64,000 nt of DNA from Acinetobacter bereziniae LMG 1003 = CIP 70.12 (GCF_000368925.1 NZ_KB849756.1:1-64000), one strand, 5' to 3'; positions 7,385 through 14,506 are shown, numbered from the stretch's first letter. Program-made: numbers and translations. Notes: generated by a model not told the origin, from the sequence alone.

Positions 7385-7471
7385 TTAAGCACCAAAATAA
7401 CAACATGAATAGCCAGAGATAAAACCAAGAACGACACCCAAGGCATAAGAATAATAATTAAAATTAGACAT
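7385..7471 (-). CDS. Tiny phage membrane protein, 28 aa
   Basis: The ORF starts MSNFNYYSYALGVVLGFISG and continues with two cysteines and aromatic residues, forming one hydrophobic helix. Its ATG shares a base with the stop of the upstream 83-aa gene (TGATG), and it ends 2 bp before the initiator start. That tight fit supports translation coupling. It could tether the initiator or act on its own. No family is known to me. Confidence 0.6.
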   Translation of the reverse strand: MSNFNYYSYALGVVLGFISGYSCCYFGA

Positions 7472-7722
7472 CACTCTTCCCCAAATGCTTCGATCAATTC
7501 TGAATTTGATTCTTTATAAAGATTTGCATACGTGTCGATAACGGTCGGATCGTATGACCACTCATGACATACAAAAGCTAAATGACTTAAACATCTTTGA
7601 GTTGATATCGCAGGTGTCATTGCATCTAAAGCAATCTGCCCTTGGTCAGATACGATCTTCGCCACAGTTTCAAAAGCGCACTGGATGAATTCTTGTTTTG
7701 TATGAAATGATAGTGTAGTCAT
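7471..7722 (-). CDS. First early phage protein, 83 aa, unknown
   Basis: It is an acidic, soluble, probably helical protein (starts MTTLSFHTKQEFIQCAFETV) with three cysteines. It is the first gene of the main minus-strand transcript. Its start lies next to the operator palindromes and faces the repressor gene across about 100 bp. That places it under direct repressor control as an early gene. I do not recognise the family. Confidence 0.75.
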   Translation of the reverse strand: MTTLSFHTKQEFIQCAFETVAKIVSDQGQIALDAMTPAISTQRCLSHLAFVCHEWSYDPTVIDTYANLYKESNSELIEAFGEE

Positions 7723-7726
7723 GATT

Positions 7727-7796
7727 CATGTATACATGTTTCTATTTGAGCAAAAGATAACAAATTTACATGTATCATGTAAAGCATGTATACAAG
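7727..7796. promoter_or_regulatory. Three palindromic operators between divergent early genes
   Basis: CATGTATACATG (7727-7738) is a perfect palindrome. TTTACATGTATCATGTAAA (7765-7783) has perfect 8-bp arms around 3 nt. CATGTATACAAG (7785-7796) repeats the first with one change. They share the ACATG/CATGT element and fill the gap between the early gene and the divergent repressor-like gene. They are the likely repressor binding sites setting lysogeny. Confidence 0.75.
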
Positions 7797-7820
7797 TTTA
7801 TATAGAATTAGGTGGATTTT

Positions 7821-8033
7821 ATGGTTCGGAATCAAAAGCAAATGGCGCAAATGTTAAGATTAAGCAACAAAGAAAAAGAATTGTTGAGAAACAAGGCTGT
7901 AGAAATTAACAAGACTCTAATAAATAAAAGATTAGAACCTGTTAAAGATACAGAGCTTGCGCACATTGTTTTAGAGCAAGGAATTGATTTAATAGAAATT
8001 ACAGAATCAGGGAAATTAATTATCCCAAAATAA
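7821..8033 (+). CDS. Ribbon-helix-helix-like phage repressor, about 70 aa
   Basis: The start at 7821 (MVRNQKQMAQ) is preferred because AGGTGG sits 6 nt upstream; a GTG at 7812 would lie within that binding site. The sequence LRLSNKEKELLRNKAVEINK, later a second helix ending IVLEQGIDLI, has the beta-strand plus two-helix pattern of Arc/MetJ-type regulators. It is transcribed away from the replication operon across three palindromic operators, the usual place of an inovirus immunity repressor. Family assignment is by pattern only. Confidence 0.7.
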   Translation: MVRNQKQMAQMLRLSNKEKELLRNKAVEINKTLINKRLEPVKDTELAHIVLEQGIDLIEITESGKLIIPK

Positions 8034-8051
8034 TTGTTTTTTCAAATAAAA

Positions 8052-8072
8052 AAGAGCGAGTTAATCGCTCTT
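8052..8072. terminator. Hairpin with A/T tract after the repressor gene
   Basis: AAGAGCGA (8052-8059) pairs perfectly with TCGCTCTT (8065-8072) around a 5-nt loop. Read on the minus strand it is followed by a U-rich tract, giving a textbook intrinsic terminator. It could insulate the phage from transcription entering from the right, and may also end the repressor transcript. Confidence 0.6.
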
Positions 8073-8103
8073 CTACTTAAGAAAGATAAAATAAGGAATA
8101 AAA

Positions 8104-8286
8104 ATGAAAAATTTTCTAAACGAAATGACTTGTGAAATTAGTAGACAAATATATTGGAGTGGATTTGCAAATGGGGCATCAATAATAATTTCAATTTGGA
8201 TTGGTTGGGTAGTATATAAGTATTTTAAAAATAAAGATTGCAATATAAAAATTGAAATAAGTGAAAGAAAAGAACCAAAAATGTAA
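8104..8286 (+). CDS. Small phage membrane protein, 60 aa
   Basis: A single transmembrane helix (about residues 18-40, ASIIISIWIGWVVYKYF) is followed by a charged tail rich in Lys, Ile and Glu. The ATG has an AAGGAAT binding site. It is the last plus-strand gene of the phage, between the repressor terminator and the right att site, and is probably expressed in the lysogen. Such genes often give superinfection exclusion, but nothing in the sequence proves this here. Confidence 0.65.
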   Translation: MKNFLNEMTCEISRQIYWSGFANGASIIISIWIGWVVYKYFKNKDCNIKIEISERKEPKM

Positions 8287-8316
8287 AAAGCTAAATAGCC
8301 TTTCCTCTTAGCTTGG

Positions 8317-8467
8317 AAGTCGCATAACGAACCTATTATGTTAAATAGGATACCATAGGCTGTGGCTACACAACGCTATTGTTGCTACAGCTCAGTAACT
8401 TGAATCTCTACGATCATAATTCACGTTGCTGAGTATTCCAATTAACATGATATAAGTTATGCAGAAT
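8317..8467. other. Right att structure: dif-like sites around two hairpins
   Basis: A complete dif-like site has a XerC arm AAGTCGCATAA (8317-8327), an 8-nt spacer and a XerD arm TTATGTTAAAT (8336-8346). An inverted one is at 8440-8467 (AATTAACATGA, 6-nt spacer, TTATGCAGAAT). Between them CTGTGGC/GCTACAG (8360-8390) and a 13-bp imperfect stem (8393-8405/8419-8431) repeat the fork of the left copy. Many bases differ between the copies, yet pairing is kept. Confidence 0.8.
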
Positions 8468-8483
8468 TCAGATCGCTCCTCAA

Positions 8484-8520
8484 AAGGCTTATGCAATCAT
8501 GGCTTTGATGCATAAGCCTT
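8484..8520. terminator. Perfect 12-bp stem-loop beside the prophage
   Basis: AAGGCTTATGCA (8484-8495) pairs perfectly with TGCATAAGCCTT (8509-8520). It lies just outside the right att structure and before the VF530 gene. There is no U run, so it may be a structural element or a remnant rather than an intrinsic terminator. Confidence 0.45.
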
Positions 8521-8587
8521 GTGATGCTGACCTATTTCAACTAGTTCAGGTTATAATGATGGACTCCCCGAATATGGTTGATCTATT

Positions 8588-8824
8588 ATGAACACCTCCA
8601 ATGACCCTTTACATGGCAAAAAACTTGCTGACATTTTGGATGAGTTATTGGATTACTACGGTGGCTTTGAGAGCTTAAGTCGTAAAATTGAAATTAGATG
8701 TTTTTGTATAGATCCAAGTGTTAAATCATCATTGCGATTCTTACGTACCACACCATGGGCACGTGAAAAAGTAGAAAGCTTATATTTGTATGTCTTACGC
8801 CAAAAAGCCAAACAGAAATCTTAA
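8588..8824 (+). CDS. VF530-family DNA-binding protein, 78 aa
   Basis: The pattern DPLHGKKLADILDELLDYYG, then SLSRKIEIRCFCIDPSVKSS, then RFLRTTPWAREKVESLYL is the VF530 (DUF2132) family, a short all-helical protein reported to bind DNA. Length and ends match the family. It stands alone between the prophage and a hairpin at 8853-8875, and is a host chromosomal gene rather than part of the phage. Its exact role is not known. Confidence 0.9.
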   Translation: MNTSNDPLHGKKLADILDELLDYYGGFESLSRKIEIRCFCIDPSVKSSLRFLRTTPWAREKVESLYLYVLRQKAKQKS

Positions 8825-8852
8825 CTATCAAAACCCTAGCCCCATCATTTTA

Positions 8853-8875
8853 ATTGGTGGTGAACTGCCACCAAT
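8853..8875. terminator. Stem-loop after the VF530 gene
   Basis: ATTGGTGG (8853-8860) pairs perfectly with CCACCAAT (8868-8875), 28 bp after the VF530 stop. It lacks a long U run but is placed as a terminator. Confidence 0.45.
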
Positions 8876-9048
8876 CTCCTAGATAAATTTAGTCTATTCT
8901 TAAGGCTTTTTTAGTAGGAAAATATGTATTCATCGCTAGGTTCATAAACAAAATATTTTATAAATCATAATTTTAATTCTCTAAGTAATTAAATTTATTG
9001 TTTATTTAACATAAATTTAATTGTGAATTAGGTTCTAGATAAACATAA

Positions 9049-9110
9049 GTTAAATAAGATATCCAAGACTGTGGCACAATGCTGTTGTTTTTTAGGTAAT
9101 CAACATAACA
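9049..9110. repeat. Decayed third copy of the phage att structure
   Basis: Bases 9049-9075 are identical over 27 bp to 7-33 of the left att structure, including the XerD arm and the first half of hairpin A. After that, ACAATGCTGTTGTT resembles the hairpin loop, and the similarity fades toward AATCAACATAACATA. This looks like the scar of an earlier phage or of an excision. The 343-bp gap around it (8825-9167) otherwise holds only AT-rich sequence. Confidence 0.65.
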
Positions 9111-9167
9111 TAGTCTAAGACTACATCCCATGTAACCTTGATGATTCAAAAAAAGAAATTCTTTTTA

Positions 9168-9392
9168 CTAACATTTTTTATAGAGATAAGATTTGATCAT
9201 TTCATTTGCTTGTATGTCTAATAATTCATCAGCCACCCAAAATACAAAAGACTGATCTTGGACAAACACTTTTTTCTTTATATATGTTGTCACCAAGTTA
9301 GATGAAGCATTCTTCACTTTAAAAGATTTTTTATAATTTACTTTTCCAAGCAGCTTACTGCCATTCCAAGGTCCACCGATACAAAAGTTCAT
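9168..9392 (-). CDS. Hypothetical protein, 74 aa
   Basis: The ATG at 9392 gives MNFCIGGPWNGSKLLGKVNY; a TTG 15 bp upstream is less likely. The CIGGPWNG opening recalls small proteins of unknown function found in phages and genomic islands. The protein is basic and beta-rich in appearance, with no signal peptide. It stands alone near the att scar, so it may be leftover mobile cargo. No clear binding site is visible. Confidence 0.5.
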   Translation of the reverse strand: MNFCIGGPWNGSKLLGKVNYKKSFKVKNASSNLVTTYIKKKVFVQDQSFVFWVADELLDIQANEMIKSYLYKKC

Positions 9393-9472
9393 AGTATTTT
9401 TTATCAATTATTCACGTAATAAATGTAATATATTTTGTTTAATTTTTAACTAATACTTTGGTCTAAGTATCC

Positions 9473-9498
9473 AATAAACCTCTGAAAAGAGGTTTATT
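9473..9498. terminator. Bidirectional intrinsic terminator
   Basis: AATAAACCTCT (9473-9483) and AGAGGTTTATT (9488-9498) form a perfect 11-bp stem with a GAAA tetraloop and flanking A/T tracts. It lies 12 bp after the stop of the secreted protein gene at 9510. Confidence 0.8.
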
Positions 9499-9509
9499 TA
9501 TTTCATATT

Positions 9510-9962
9510 TTAAGGAATAGAAAATTTAAGTGGCTGATCTTTTTGCTGTAAAGGTGCATTATTTTGCTTTAAAATTTGCTTTTGGTAGTCTTGCTCTGAG
9601 ATCACTCCCCTATTTCTTGCCTGTTGAATAGATTTTAATTGTTGCTCATAAGTATGTGCGTTCAAAGCCTGAGTATCATTGTTTTTAAGTAAATATTGAG
9701 ATCTTTCAAATGGACTCATATTTGAAGTATTGGCGCGATTTTCATTTATTCGGAGTACATTTGCATCACGTTGATTGATCTGATCTTTTTCTTGTTGTCT
9801 TGAAAGCTCAAAAAAATCAACTTGGTTATCATTGTTATTTTCATGTTGCGTTTCATTTTGCAGAAACACATAAGACTGAGGCTTCTTAAAGATATCTTCA
9901 GCACTATACACTGAACATGCAATTATTGATGTTATTAAGGTAGTTAAGAGTTTGTTCATCAT
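9510..9962 (-). CDS. Secreted hypothetical protein, 150 aa
   Basis: A signal peptide (about residues 1-20, MMNKLLTTLITSIIACSVYS) is followed by a hydrophilic, Gln/Asn-rich mature part. The segment ARNRGVISEQDYQKQILKQN near the end resembles a short helical SHOCT-like tail. It is probably periplasmic. A terminator follows directly. No function can be assigned. It is single, with no operon partner. Confidence 0.7.
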   Translation of the reverse strand: MMNKLLTTLITSIIACSVYSAEDIFKKPQSYVFLQNETQHENNNDNQVDFFELSRQQEKDQINQRDANVLRINENRANTSNMSPFERSQYLLKNNDTQALNAHTYEQQLKSIQQARNRGVISEQDYQKQILKQNNAPLQQKDQPLKFSIP

Positions 9963-10090
9963 AGATGTAAAATTTCAAATAAAAAAAGCAATCTTTATAT
10001 TTTATAATGGTGCTATTATATTTTCAAAGCTTAAAAAATTAACTTGAATAACAATTATTTGTCTAAATTTATCACAGATTTAGACTGCAT

Positions 10091-10115
10091 AAAAACTCAC
10101 ACTAAGTGAGTTTTT
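10091..10115. terminator. Intrinsic terminator
   Basis: AAAAACTCAC (10091-10100) pairs with GTGAGTTTTT (10106-10115) around a 5-nt loop, with A and T tracts on both sides, so it works in both directions. It lies beyond the end of the 31-aa ORF at 10162-10257. Confidence 0.75.
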
Positions 10116-10161
10116 ATTTGTTGAATTTTCATTAATCATAGAAAATTACCATAGATACTGA

Positions 10162-10257
10162 TTAAAGATAATCTAAAGCTAACACCAAAAATAATAGAAT
10201 AATGGATAAAATTAAATATGTATTGATGTTATGAAAGCTCTTAAGATAGTCTAACAT
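10162..10257 (-). CDS. Putative 31-aa single-span membrane peptide
   Basis: The ORF begins MLDYLKSFHN and then has a pure hydrophobic helix (YLILSIILLFLVLALDYL). A strong binding site GGGAG lies 8-9 nt before the ATG, and a terminator follows 46 bp downstream. That gives a complete small transcription unit. It resembles leader or regulatory membrane peptides in size, but no family is recognised. The remaining sequence up to 10485 shows nothing else I can support. Confidence 0.5.
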   Translation of the reverse strand: MLDYLKSFHNINTYLILSIILLFLVLALDYL

Positions 10258-10485
10258 TCGTTATCTCCCATAAGAATTTAATAAAATGCTACACGGGTGA
10301 TCATTTTTTAAAAGTTCAGGAAAACAAAACTAGACAAAAAAATACTCAATGAAATTCACTAATCGACTGATGAAACATTCATATAGATGTGATTGATAAC
10401 TATGCTAACTTACAGCACTCTATTTTTACTGAAAAAACAACAACTTGATCAAATGTTTATTCTAGAGTGCATTAACTAATCACCA

Positions 10486-10743
10486 TTAAACGATAAATTT
10501 AAATTCAAATTTTCCTTGATAATCAATTTGATCCAAATAATCTTTAATTTCATGAGCGATATTTCTAAATACTTCTAAAACATCGCTGGGTGGATCTATT
10601 AGTACTTCAATCTTAAAATTTTCATCATCTTTTTTTGTATGGTGTATATAAGTACCATCACAACTCATTTTTAACGTCAGATAATCTTCAATTGTGTCAG
10701 TAAACTGTTGTGTTACTAACTCAATTTTTGAAAACTTGTGCAT
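10486..10743 (-). CDS. Hypothetical protein, 85 aa
   Basis: It is a small acidic soluble protein (starts MHKFSKIELVTQQFTDTIED) with alternating strand and helix tendency. It has the segment VLIDPPSDVLEVFRNIAHEI and no motifs I recognise. It is a single gene, upstream of which lies the hairpin at 10825-10861. Its AT content matches the surroundings. Function unknown. Confidence 0.55.
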   Translation of the reverse strand: MHKFSKIELVTQQFTDTIEDYLTLKMSCDGTYIHHTKKDDENFKIEVLIDPPSDVLEVFRNIAHEIKDYLDQIDYQGKFEFKFIV

Positions 10744-10824
10744 TTGTATTTTTTCCTCAATCTTATTTCGCGATCTGATAAAGAATCTCGTCTAGAGTCC
10801 TTTTGGGCTATAAGATCGATCTGT

Positions 10825-10861
10825 TATAGAGACGATGGCGCTTAAGCTACGGGTCTCTATA
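10825..10861 (+). terminator. Strong orphan stem-loop with U run
   Basis: TATAGAGAC (10825-10833) pairs perfectly with GTCTCTATA (10853-10861). A T-rich run (TCGTATTTTTT) follows on the plus strand, which has the form of an intrinsic terminator. No plus-strand gene precedes it for over 800 bp, so it may end a small RNA starting around 10750-10800. The rest of the 327-bp gap (10744-11070) is AT-rich without features. Confidence 0.45.
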
Positions 10862-11070
10862 TCGTATTTTTTAGATATATTAATTTAAAATTAGCTAAAC
10901 AATCAACTTAAAATTTTAAAAGAATTATACCAATTTGAGATTTTGTATGACTTAATCAGCATTTTGTTCGTTTTTTTCTATTTAATTCTTATTTTTAATC
11001 TATATTGATGAAACCAAATTAACTGATTGAAAGCTGTAATTATTATTAAATTTAACCATCTGAGTAACGA

Positions 11071-11382
11071 TCAAGTATTCGATGATTTAAAAATTTTTTC
11101 AACAATATGCTCATGCGTAGGGATGAGCCCAGCTTTTAATCCAAGGGGTTTAAACACTTTATCAACAACAGATTGAGTAAGTTTTCCTTTATCTTGCTCG
11201 ATATCGCTCAGTGTACGTCGACTAATACCGACCAGTGTTGCATATTGTTCTTGTGACATACTTAATAGATTTTTCCGAAGATAAGCCAACAATTGCCCCA
11301 TGCTTATTTCATTCATTAAGTACTTTGTATACAAATCAATCAGAACTTGCTGGCGATCTTGTGGTTGTTTTTTAATATTCAT
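11071..11382 (-). CDS. hipB: HipB-like XRE antitoxin, 103 aa
   Basis: The helix-turn-helix is seen in MSQEQYATLVGISRRTLSDI followed by EQDKGKL, matching XRE/HipB antitoxins. The start at 11382 overlaps the hipA stop (ATGA) and is preferred over an ATG 12 bp upstream. HipB proteins neutralise HipA and repress their own promoter. Here the antitoxin is the second gene of the operon, reversed from the E. coli hipBA order. The C-terminal tail after the HTH is short. Confidence 0.85.
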   Translation of the reverse strand: MNIKKQPQDRQQVLIDLYTKYLMNEISMGQLLAYLRKNLLSMSQEQYATLVGISRRTLSDIEQDKGKLTQSVVDKVFKPLGLKAGLIPTHEHIVEKIFKSSNT

Positions 11383-12710
11383 AAAAGTTCCCATCGCTTT
11401 AATTTAGCTTCAATGTAGTCGAATGAGAGTACAGGCATTTCAATGATCTGTTTGGGTACGCCCTTGTCTATTAATCTTTGTTTGAGTCCAAGTAATTTAT
11501 TCGCCAATGATTTTAGCGTCTCCAAAGATATATCAGGATCACACCACGGCGCCAATTTCTGTGAAATTTGAATCCATTGGTATTCACCACCTTCTTCATA
11601 AGGACTTCCCCATGTTGTTGACCTAATCACATGCTCTGGGTCTGCTTTCATAGGAGCAAAATCATAAATCGGAGAAAGAAAAACATTTCCAGTCTTTTTT
11701 AAAAATGAAGTATTACGCCCATGATTATCTGAATTACCAAAAATGATATTAAGTAAATCTCGTTGTAGCCACTCGCAAACAAATTGAGTCGAATTAAACT
11801 TAGTATCTATGGTTTTAAGTAAAATACAAAGACTGTCAATCACTTCAAAATGATTAAGATGGCTCCCTGCTGACTTATTTAAAATTGAATACACTGATTC
11901 GAGTCCATATCGATGCCATCGTTGATCACGCCATTCAGTATCAAATCTTGGCAACCACAATGAAGGATACCTTTCACCTTCAATAAGCCGCATATTGGCA
12001 GTATCAATTGTACTAAAACCCAGTTCATTCAATTCATGGTAATAATAATATTCAGCTCTTAGAATGTTACAGTCAATTTCACTGCGATTATTTCTCGGAA
12101 ATTTAACCAAGTAATGCTGATCAGGAGTATCAAAGCTTTGTTGATAAGTATCAATCCAGACTTTTTGATCCGCTGTGTAACGCACAAGCAGTTTTGGTGC
12201 TTCACCACCTGCACCGGTTGCTCCCCCGCTGATAGCTCCCATTTGCTGTGCATACTCTAAAAAATCTGCATTACGATCAGCAACATCTGCCGTACTAAAT
12301 TTACGTAAATGTAAAGTAGACTCAGGATTTATGGGAGGAATTGATTCTTTAATTCGTAAATTTCCAACAGGTGCAATCACTCCTTTTTCTAATAAAATAC
12401 TGTCTTGTTCTGCATGTGAGAATTTTTGTAAGTTGAGATAGTTAATCCAATAACGTCGTGCAGCACCTGAAGGAATAATATCATCTAAAAAGCCAAACCA
12501 TGTTTTGGCTTCATGTTTAATAATCAGTTGCACTGGAAGCGATAAACTACAAGCATGTTCATCCCTTTTGTCTAAATATGAAATGGCGTATTCAATTTGG
12601 TACTCTAGTTCACAGGGACTCGCCGATCCCTTTTCAGGATCTAATATTTTAAGTTCTGCTATATCTAACCAGTGCGTATCAAATAATGCCTGTATTGTAA
12701 ATTTCTTCAT
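11379..12710 (-). CDS. hipA: HipA-type Ser/Thr kinase toxin, 443 aa
   Basis: The kinase motifs are present: a Gly-rich loop GGATGAGGEAPK (162-173), the ATP-binding lysine in YLVKFPRN (K203), the catalytic NSDNHGRN (326-333) and the metal-binding aspartate in YDFAP (D350). HipA kinases stop growth by phosphorylating tRNA synthetases; the substrate here is unknown. Length is usual for the family and all key residues are intact, so it should be active. It precedes hipB with a stop-start overlap. A palindrome GAGCA-N6-TGCTC lies 10 bp before its start. Confidence 0.93.
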   Translation of the reverse strand: MKKFTIQALFDTHWLDIAELKILDPEKGSASPCELEYQIEYAISYLDKRDEHACSLSLPVQLIIKHEAKTWFGFLDDIIPSGAARRYWINYLNLQKFSHAEQDSILLEKGVIAPVGNLRIKESIPPINPESTLHLRKFSTADVADRNADFLEYAQQMGAISGGATGAGGEAPKLLVRYTADQKVWIDTYQQSFDTPDQHYLVKFPRNNRSEIDCNILRAEYYYYHELNELGFSTIDTANMRLIEGERYPSLWLPRFDTEWRDQRWHRYGLESVYSILNKSAGSHLNHFEVIDSLCILLKTIDTKFNSTQFVCEWLQRDLLNIIFGNSDNHGRNTSFLKKTGNVFLSPIYDFAPMKADPEHVIRSTTWGSPYEEGGEYQWIQISQKLAPWCDPDISLETLKSLANKLLGLKQRLIDKGVPKQIIEMPVLSFDYIEAKLKRWELL

Positions 12711-12718
12711 AAATAGAA

Positions 12719-12820
12719 ATGAGCAGTAATTTGCTCAAAATTAGCATGAAAAATAATAAATGTGAATATATTTGCTCATAATTATTCGTCTAAAGAATTT
12801 TTGTGCATATTTTTGCTCAA
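12719..12820. promoter_or_regulatory. Three evenly spaced operators upstream of hipA
   Basis: The element TTTGCTCA occurs at 12730-12737, 12771-12778 and 12812-12819, each exactly 41 bp apart. The copy next to hipA is a full palindrome, GAGCA gtaatt TGCTC (12721-12736). The other two have weaker left halves (GAATATATTTGCTCA and GCATATTTTTGCTCA). Spacing near four helical turns suggests cooperative HipB binding on one face of the DNA. Confidence 0.75.
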
Positions 12821-12874
12821 TTATTTCAATAACTACAACCAATGTTCTCTGAACTTCTATACCAAAATTTCAAA

Positions 12875-13339
12875 CTAATTTTCTGGGTTAACGACATCCA
12901 AAGACACTTTAACCCGATCTAATACCACAGTTGTTTTAAACCATTCAACATTCGAATTGCAATGAAATAGCTCATCACACAGTGCTTGAAATCGACTCAT
13001 ACTAGGAACAAGAAGGATTAAGATAAAATCTGCCTCACCTGTCACATAGTAACATTGTTGTACTTCTGGTCTAGAAAAGCTTTGTTTTAATAGATCAAGA
13101 TCAGCTATATGGGTTTTATTGACACGAACCTCGACCATGATCGTGATCACTTGATTGAGCTTATCGGGATCTAAAATTGCGGTGTGTCCAGTAATATAGC
13201 CATGCTCTCGTAATTTCTGAATACGGCGCTGTACAGATGCAGTGGATAAATGTACAGCATCTGCCAATTCACGTAAGGGCGTTAAGCAGTCCTTTTGCAA
13301 GTGCATGAGTAACGCATAATCAAACTTGTCTAAGATCAT
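12875..13339 (-). CDS. Lrp/AsnC-family transcriptional regulator, 154 aa
   Basis: The ATG at 13339 gives MILDKFDYALLMHLQKDCLT, the normal Lrp start; the longer frame begins at a TTG. The HTH is ADAVHLSTASVQRRIQKLRE (about residues 25-45). The RAM ligand-sensing domain fills the C-terminal half (VMVEVRVNK, VTGEADFILIL). Such regulators sense amino acids. It is divergent from the RarD-like exporter gene 112 bp away, a common pairing in which the regulator controls the exporter. Confidence 0.9.
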   Translation of the reverse strand: MILDKFDYALLMHLQKDCLTPLRELADAVHLSTASVQRRIQKLREHGYITGHTAILDPDKLNQVITIMVEVRVNKTHIADLDLLKQSFSRPEVQQCYYVTGEADFILILLVPSMSRFQALCDELFHCNSNVEWFKTTVVLDRVKVSLDVVNPEN

Positions 13340-13451
13340 ATCAATTGATTGAATATCGTGAGAAATTTTCTCATTTATAATAAAAATTTTCAGCAAATTT
13401 ATCAATCAAGCTGAAATAAAATATCGTTTTCAATTCAAATCGCTCACTCAG

Positions 13452-14359
13452 ATGTCACATCAATCCAATACCGCTTTAGGTATCACCCTCAATGTCATCG
13501 CTTCAATACTGTTTGCAATTATGTTTGCCTACACCGCCTTATTGGGTGCATTAGAGGGAAATGAAATATATGGTTGGCGAATTTTACTTACCTTACCCTG
13601 TTTGACACTTTTCATCATTGCTCAGGGAAATTGGTCACAGGTCAGACAGATTTATGAGCGCTTATATAAAGAACGTCTTTTTTTATATTCACTCGTCTGA
13701 TTTCTTCATTTCTAATTGGATTACAACTTTGGTTATTTATGTGGGCGCCTCAGCATGGATATGGATTAGATGTTTCCCTCGGTTACTTTATGATGCCCAT
13801 CACAATGGTTATTTTGGGAAGAGTTGCGTTTAAAGATAAAATGTCAGGTTGGCAAAAGTTATCCTGTCTTTTTGCAATATTCGGCGTGATTCATATGTTG
13901 TTTGTATCATCAACCCTTACATGGCCAACACTACTGATTTGTTTGGGCTACCCAATTTATTTTTGGCTAAGGCAGAAAACCAATACCAATAATATCGGTG
14001 GGGTTTGGTTCGATATGATACTCAGTCTGCCTTTGAGTATTTTCTTTATTCTCAAAGGTGGTGTTTTAACAGGTGCTTTAGGCTCACCTTCTTATACATT
14101 CACGTTAATTTTAGGGCTAGGCTTAATTAGTGCCCTTGCATTAGGATTTCAGTCTCTTTCAGCGCCACATCTGAATTTGAGCTTGTTTGGACTTTTGGTC
14201 TATGTTGAACCTGTTTTGCTATTTATTGTTGCAATCATATTCGGTGAGACAATTCATGCAACTGAATGGCCAACCTATATCGCGATTTGGATGGCAGTCT
14301 GTGTATTGGTTATTGAAGGTCTCATAAGTCTAAAGAAAAAAAGCAGTACTCAAGTATAA
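13452..14359 (+). pseudogene. rarD: RarD/EamA-family exporter with frameshift
   Basis: The first part (13452-13700) encodes MSHQSNTALGITLNVIASIL and breaks in the run of seven T at 13678-13684. The rest reads in another frame as FTRLISSFLIGLQLWLFMWA and on to the stop at 14359. One extra T joins both parts into about 302 aa, the normal RarD length, with about ten transmembrane segments. The cause may be a real one-base deletion, phase variation at the T run or a sequencing error. Intact homologues are drug/metabolite-type exporters of the inner membrane. The divergent Lrp gene suggests an amino acid substrate. Confidence 0.85.
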
Positions 14360-14427
14360 TTTATATATTCGTCTTTTTGCTATTGAGATTGTTGAGTTCG
14401 TTCAGGCTCATTTTTTATAGTAGAACC

Positions 14428-14458
14428 CATCTGCTGAATCTACAGGATTCAGCAGATG
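14428..14458. terminator. 13-bp perfect stem-loop between convergent genes
   Basis: CATCTGCTGAATC (14428-14440) pairs perfectly with GATTCAGCAGATG (14446-14458) around TACAG. It lies between the 3' ends of the exporter and the isomerase genes and probably ends both transcripts, though no long U run is present. Confidence 0.65.
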
Positions 14459-14506
14459 CTTAGCTCTATAAGTCTATCTTTACAAGTTGTTGATTACAGC
14501 ATCCAA

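Larger units (their letters stand above)
1..8467 (-). mobile_element. Filamentous (inovirus-like) prophage
   Basis: A collinear set of inovirus genes lies between two copies of a dif-like attachment structure (1-134 and 8317-8467). On the minus strand the order is: small early proteins, replication initiator, ssDNA-binding protein, small membrane proteins, major coat, pIII-like adhesin, DUF2523, Zot/pI and accessory proteins. Two genes run the opposite way at the right end. The repeat-to-repeat unit is about 8.3 kb, within the usual inovirus range. No integrase or transposase gene is present, which fits capture by host XerC/XerD. All core reading frames look intact, so the phage may be inducible. 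The outer half of the left XerCD site lies before base 1. Confidence 0.93.

Noticed and set aside
8317..8346. The primary chromosomal dif site
   Set aside because: The spacer is 8 nt and it sits within the phage att structure; it could be derived from dif, but replication terminus cannot be shown from this window.
10825..10861. tRNA gene
   Set aside because: The stem-loop has no cloverleaf, T-loop GTTCGA or CCA-side acceptor stem.
12059..12253. 64-aa ORF inside hipA on the same strand
   Set aside because: Out-of-frame shadow of the kinase gene.
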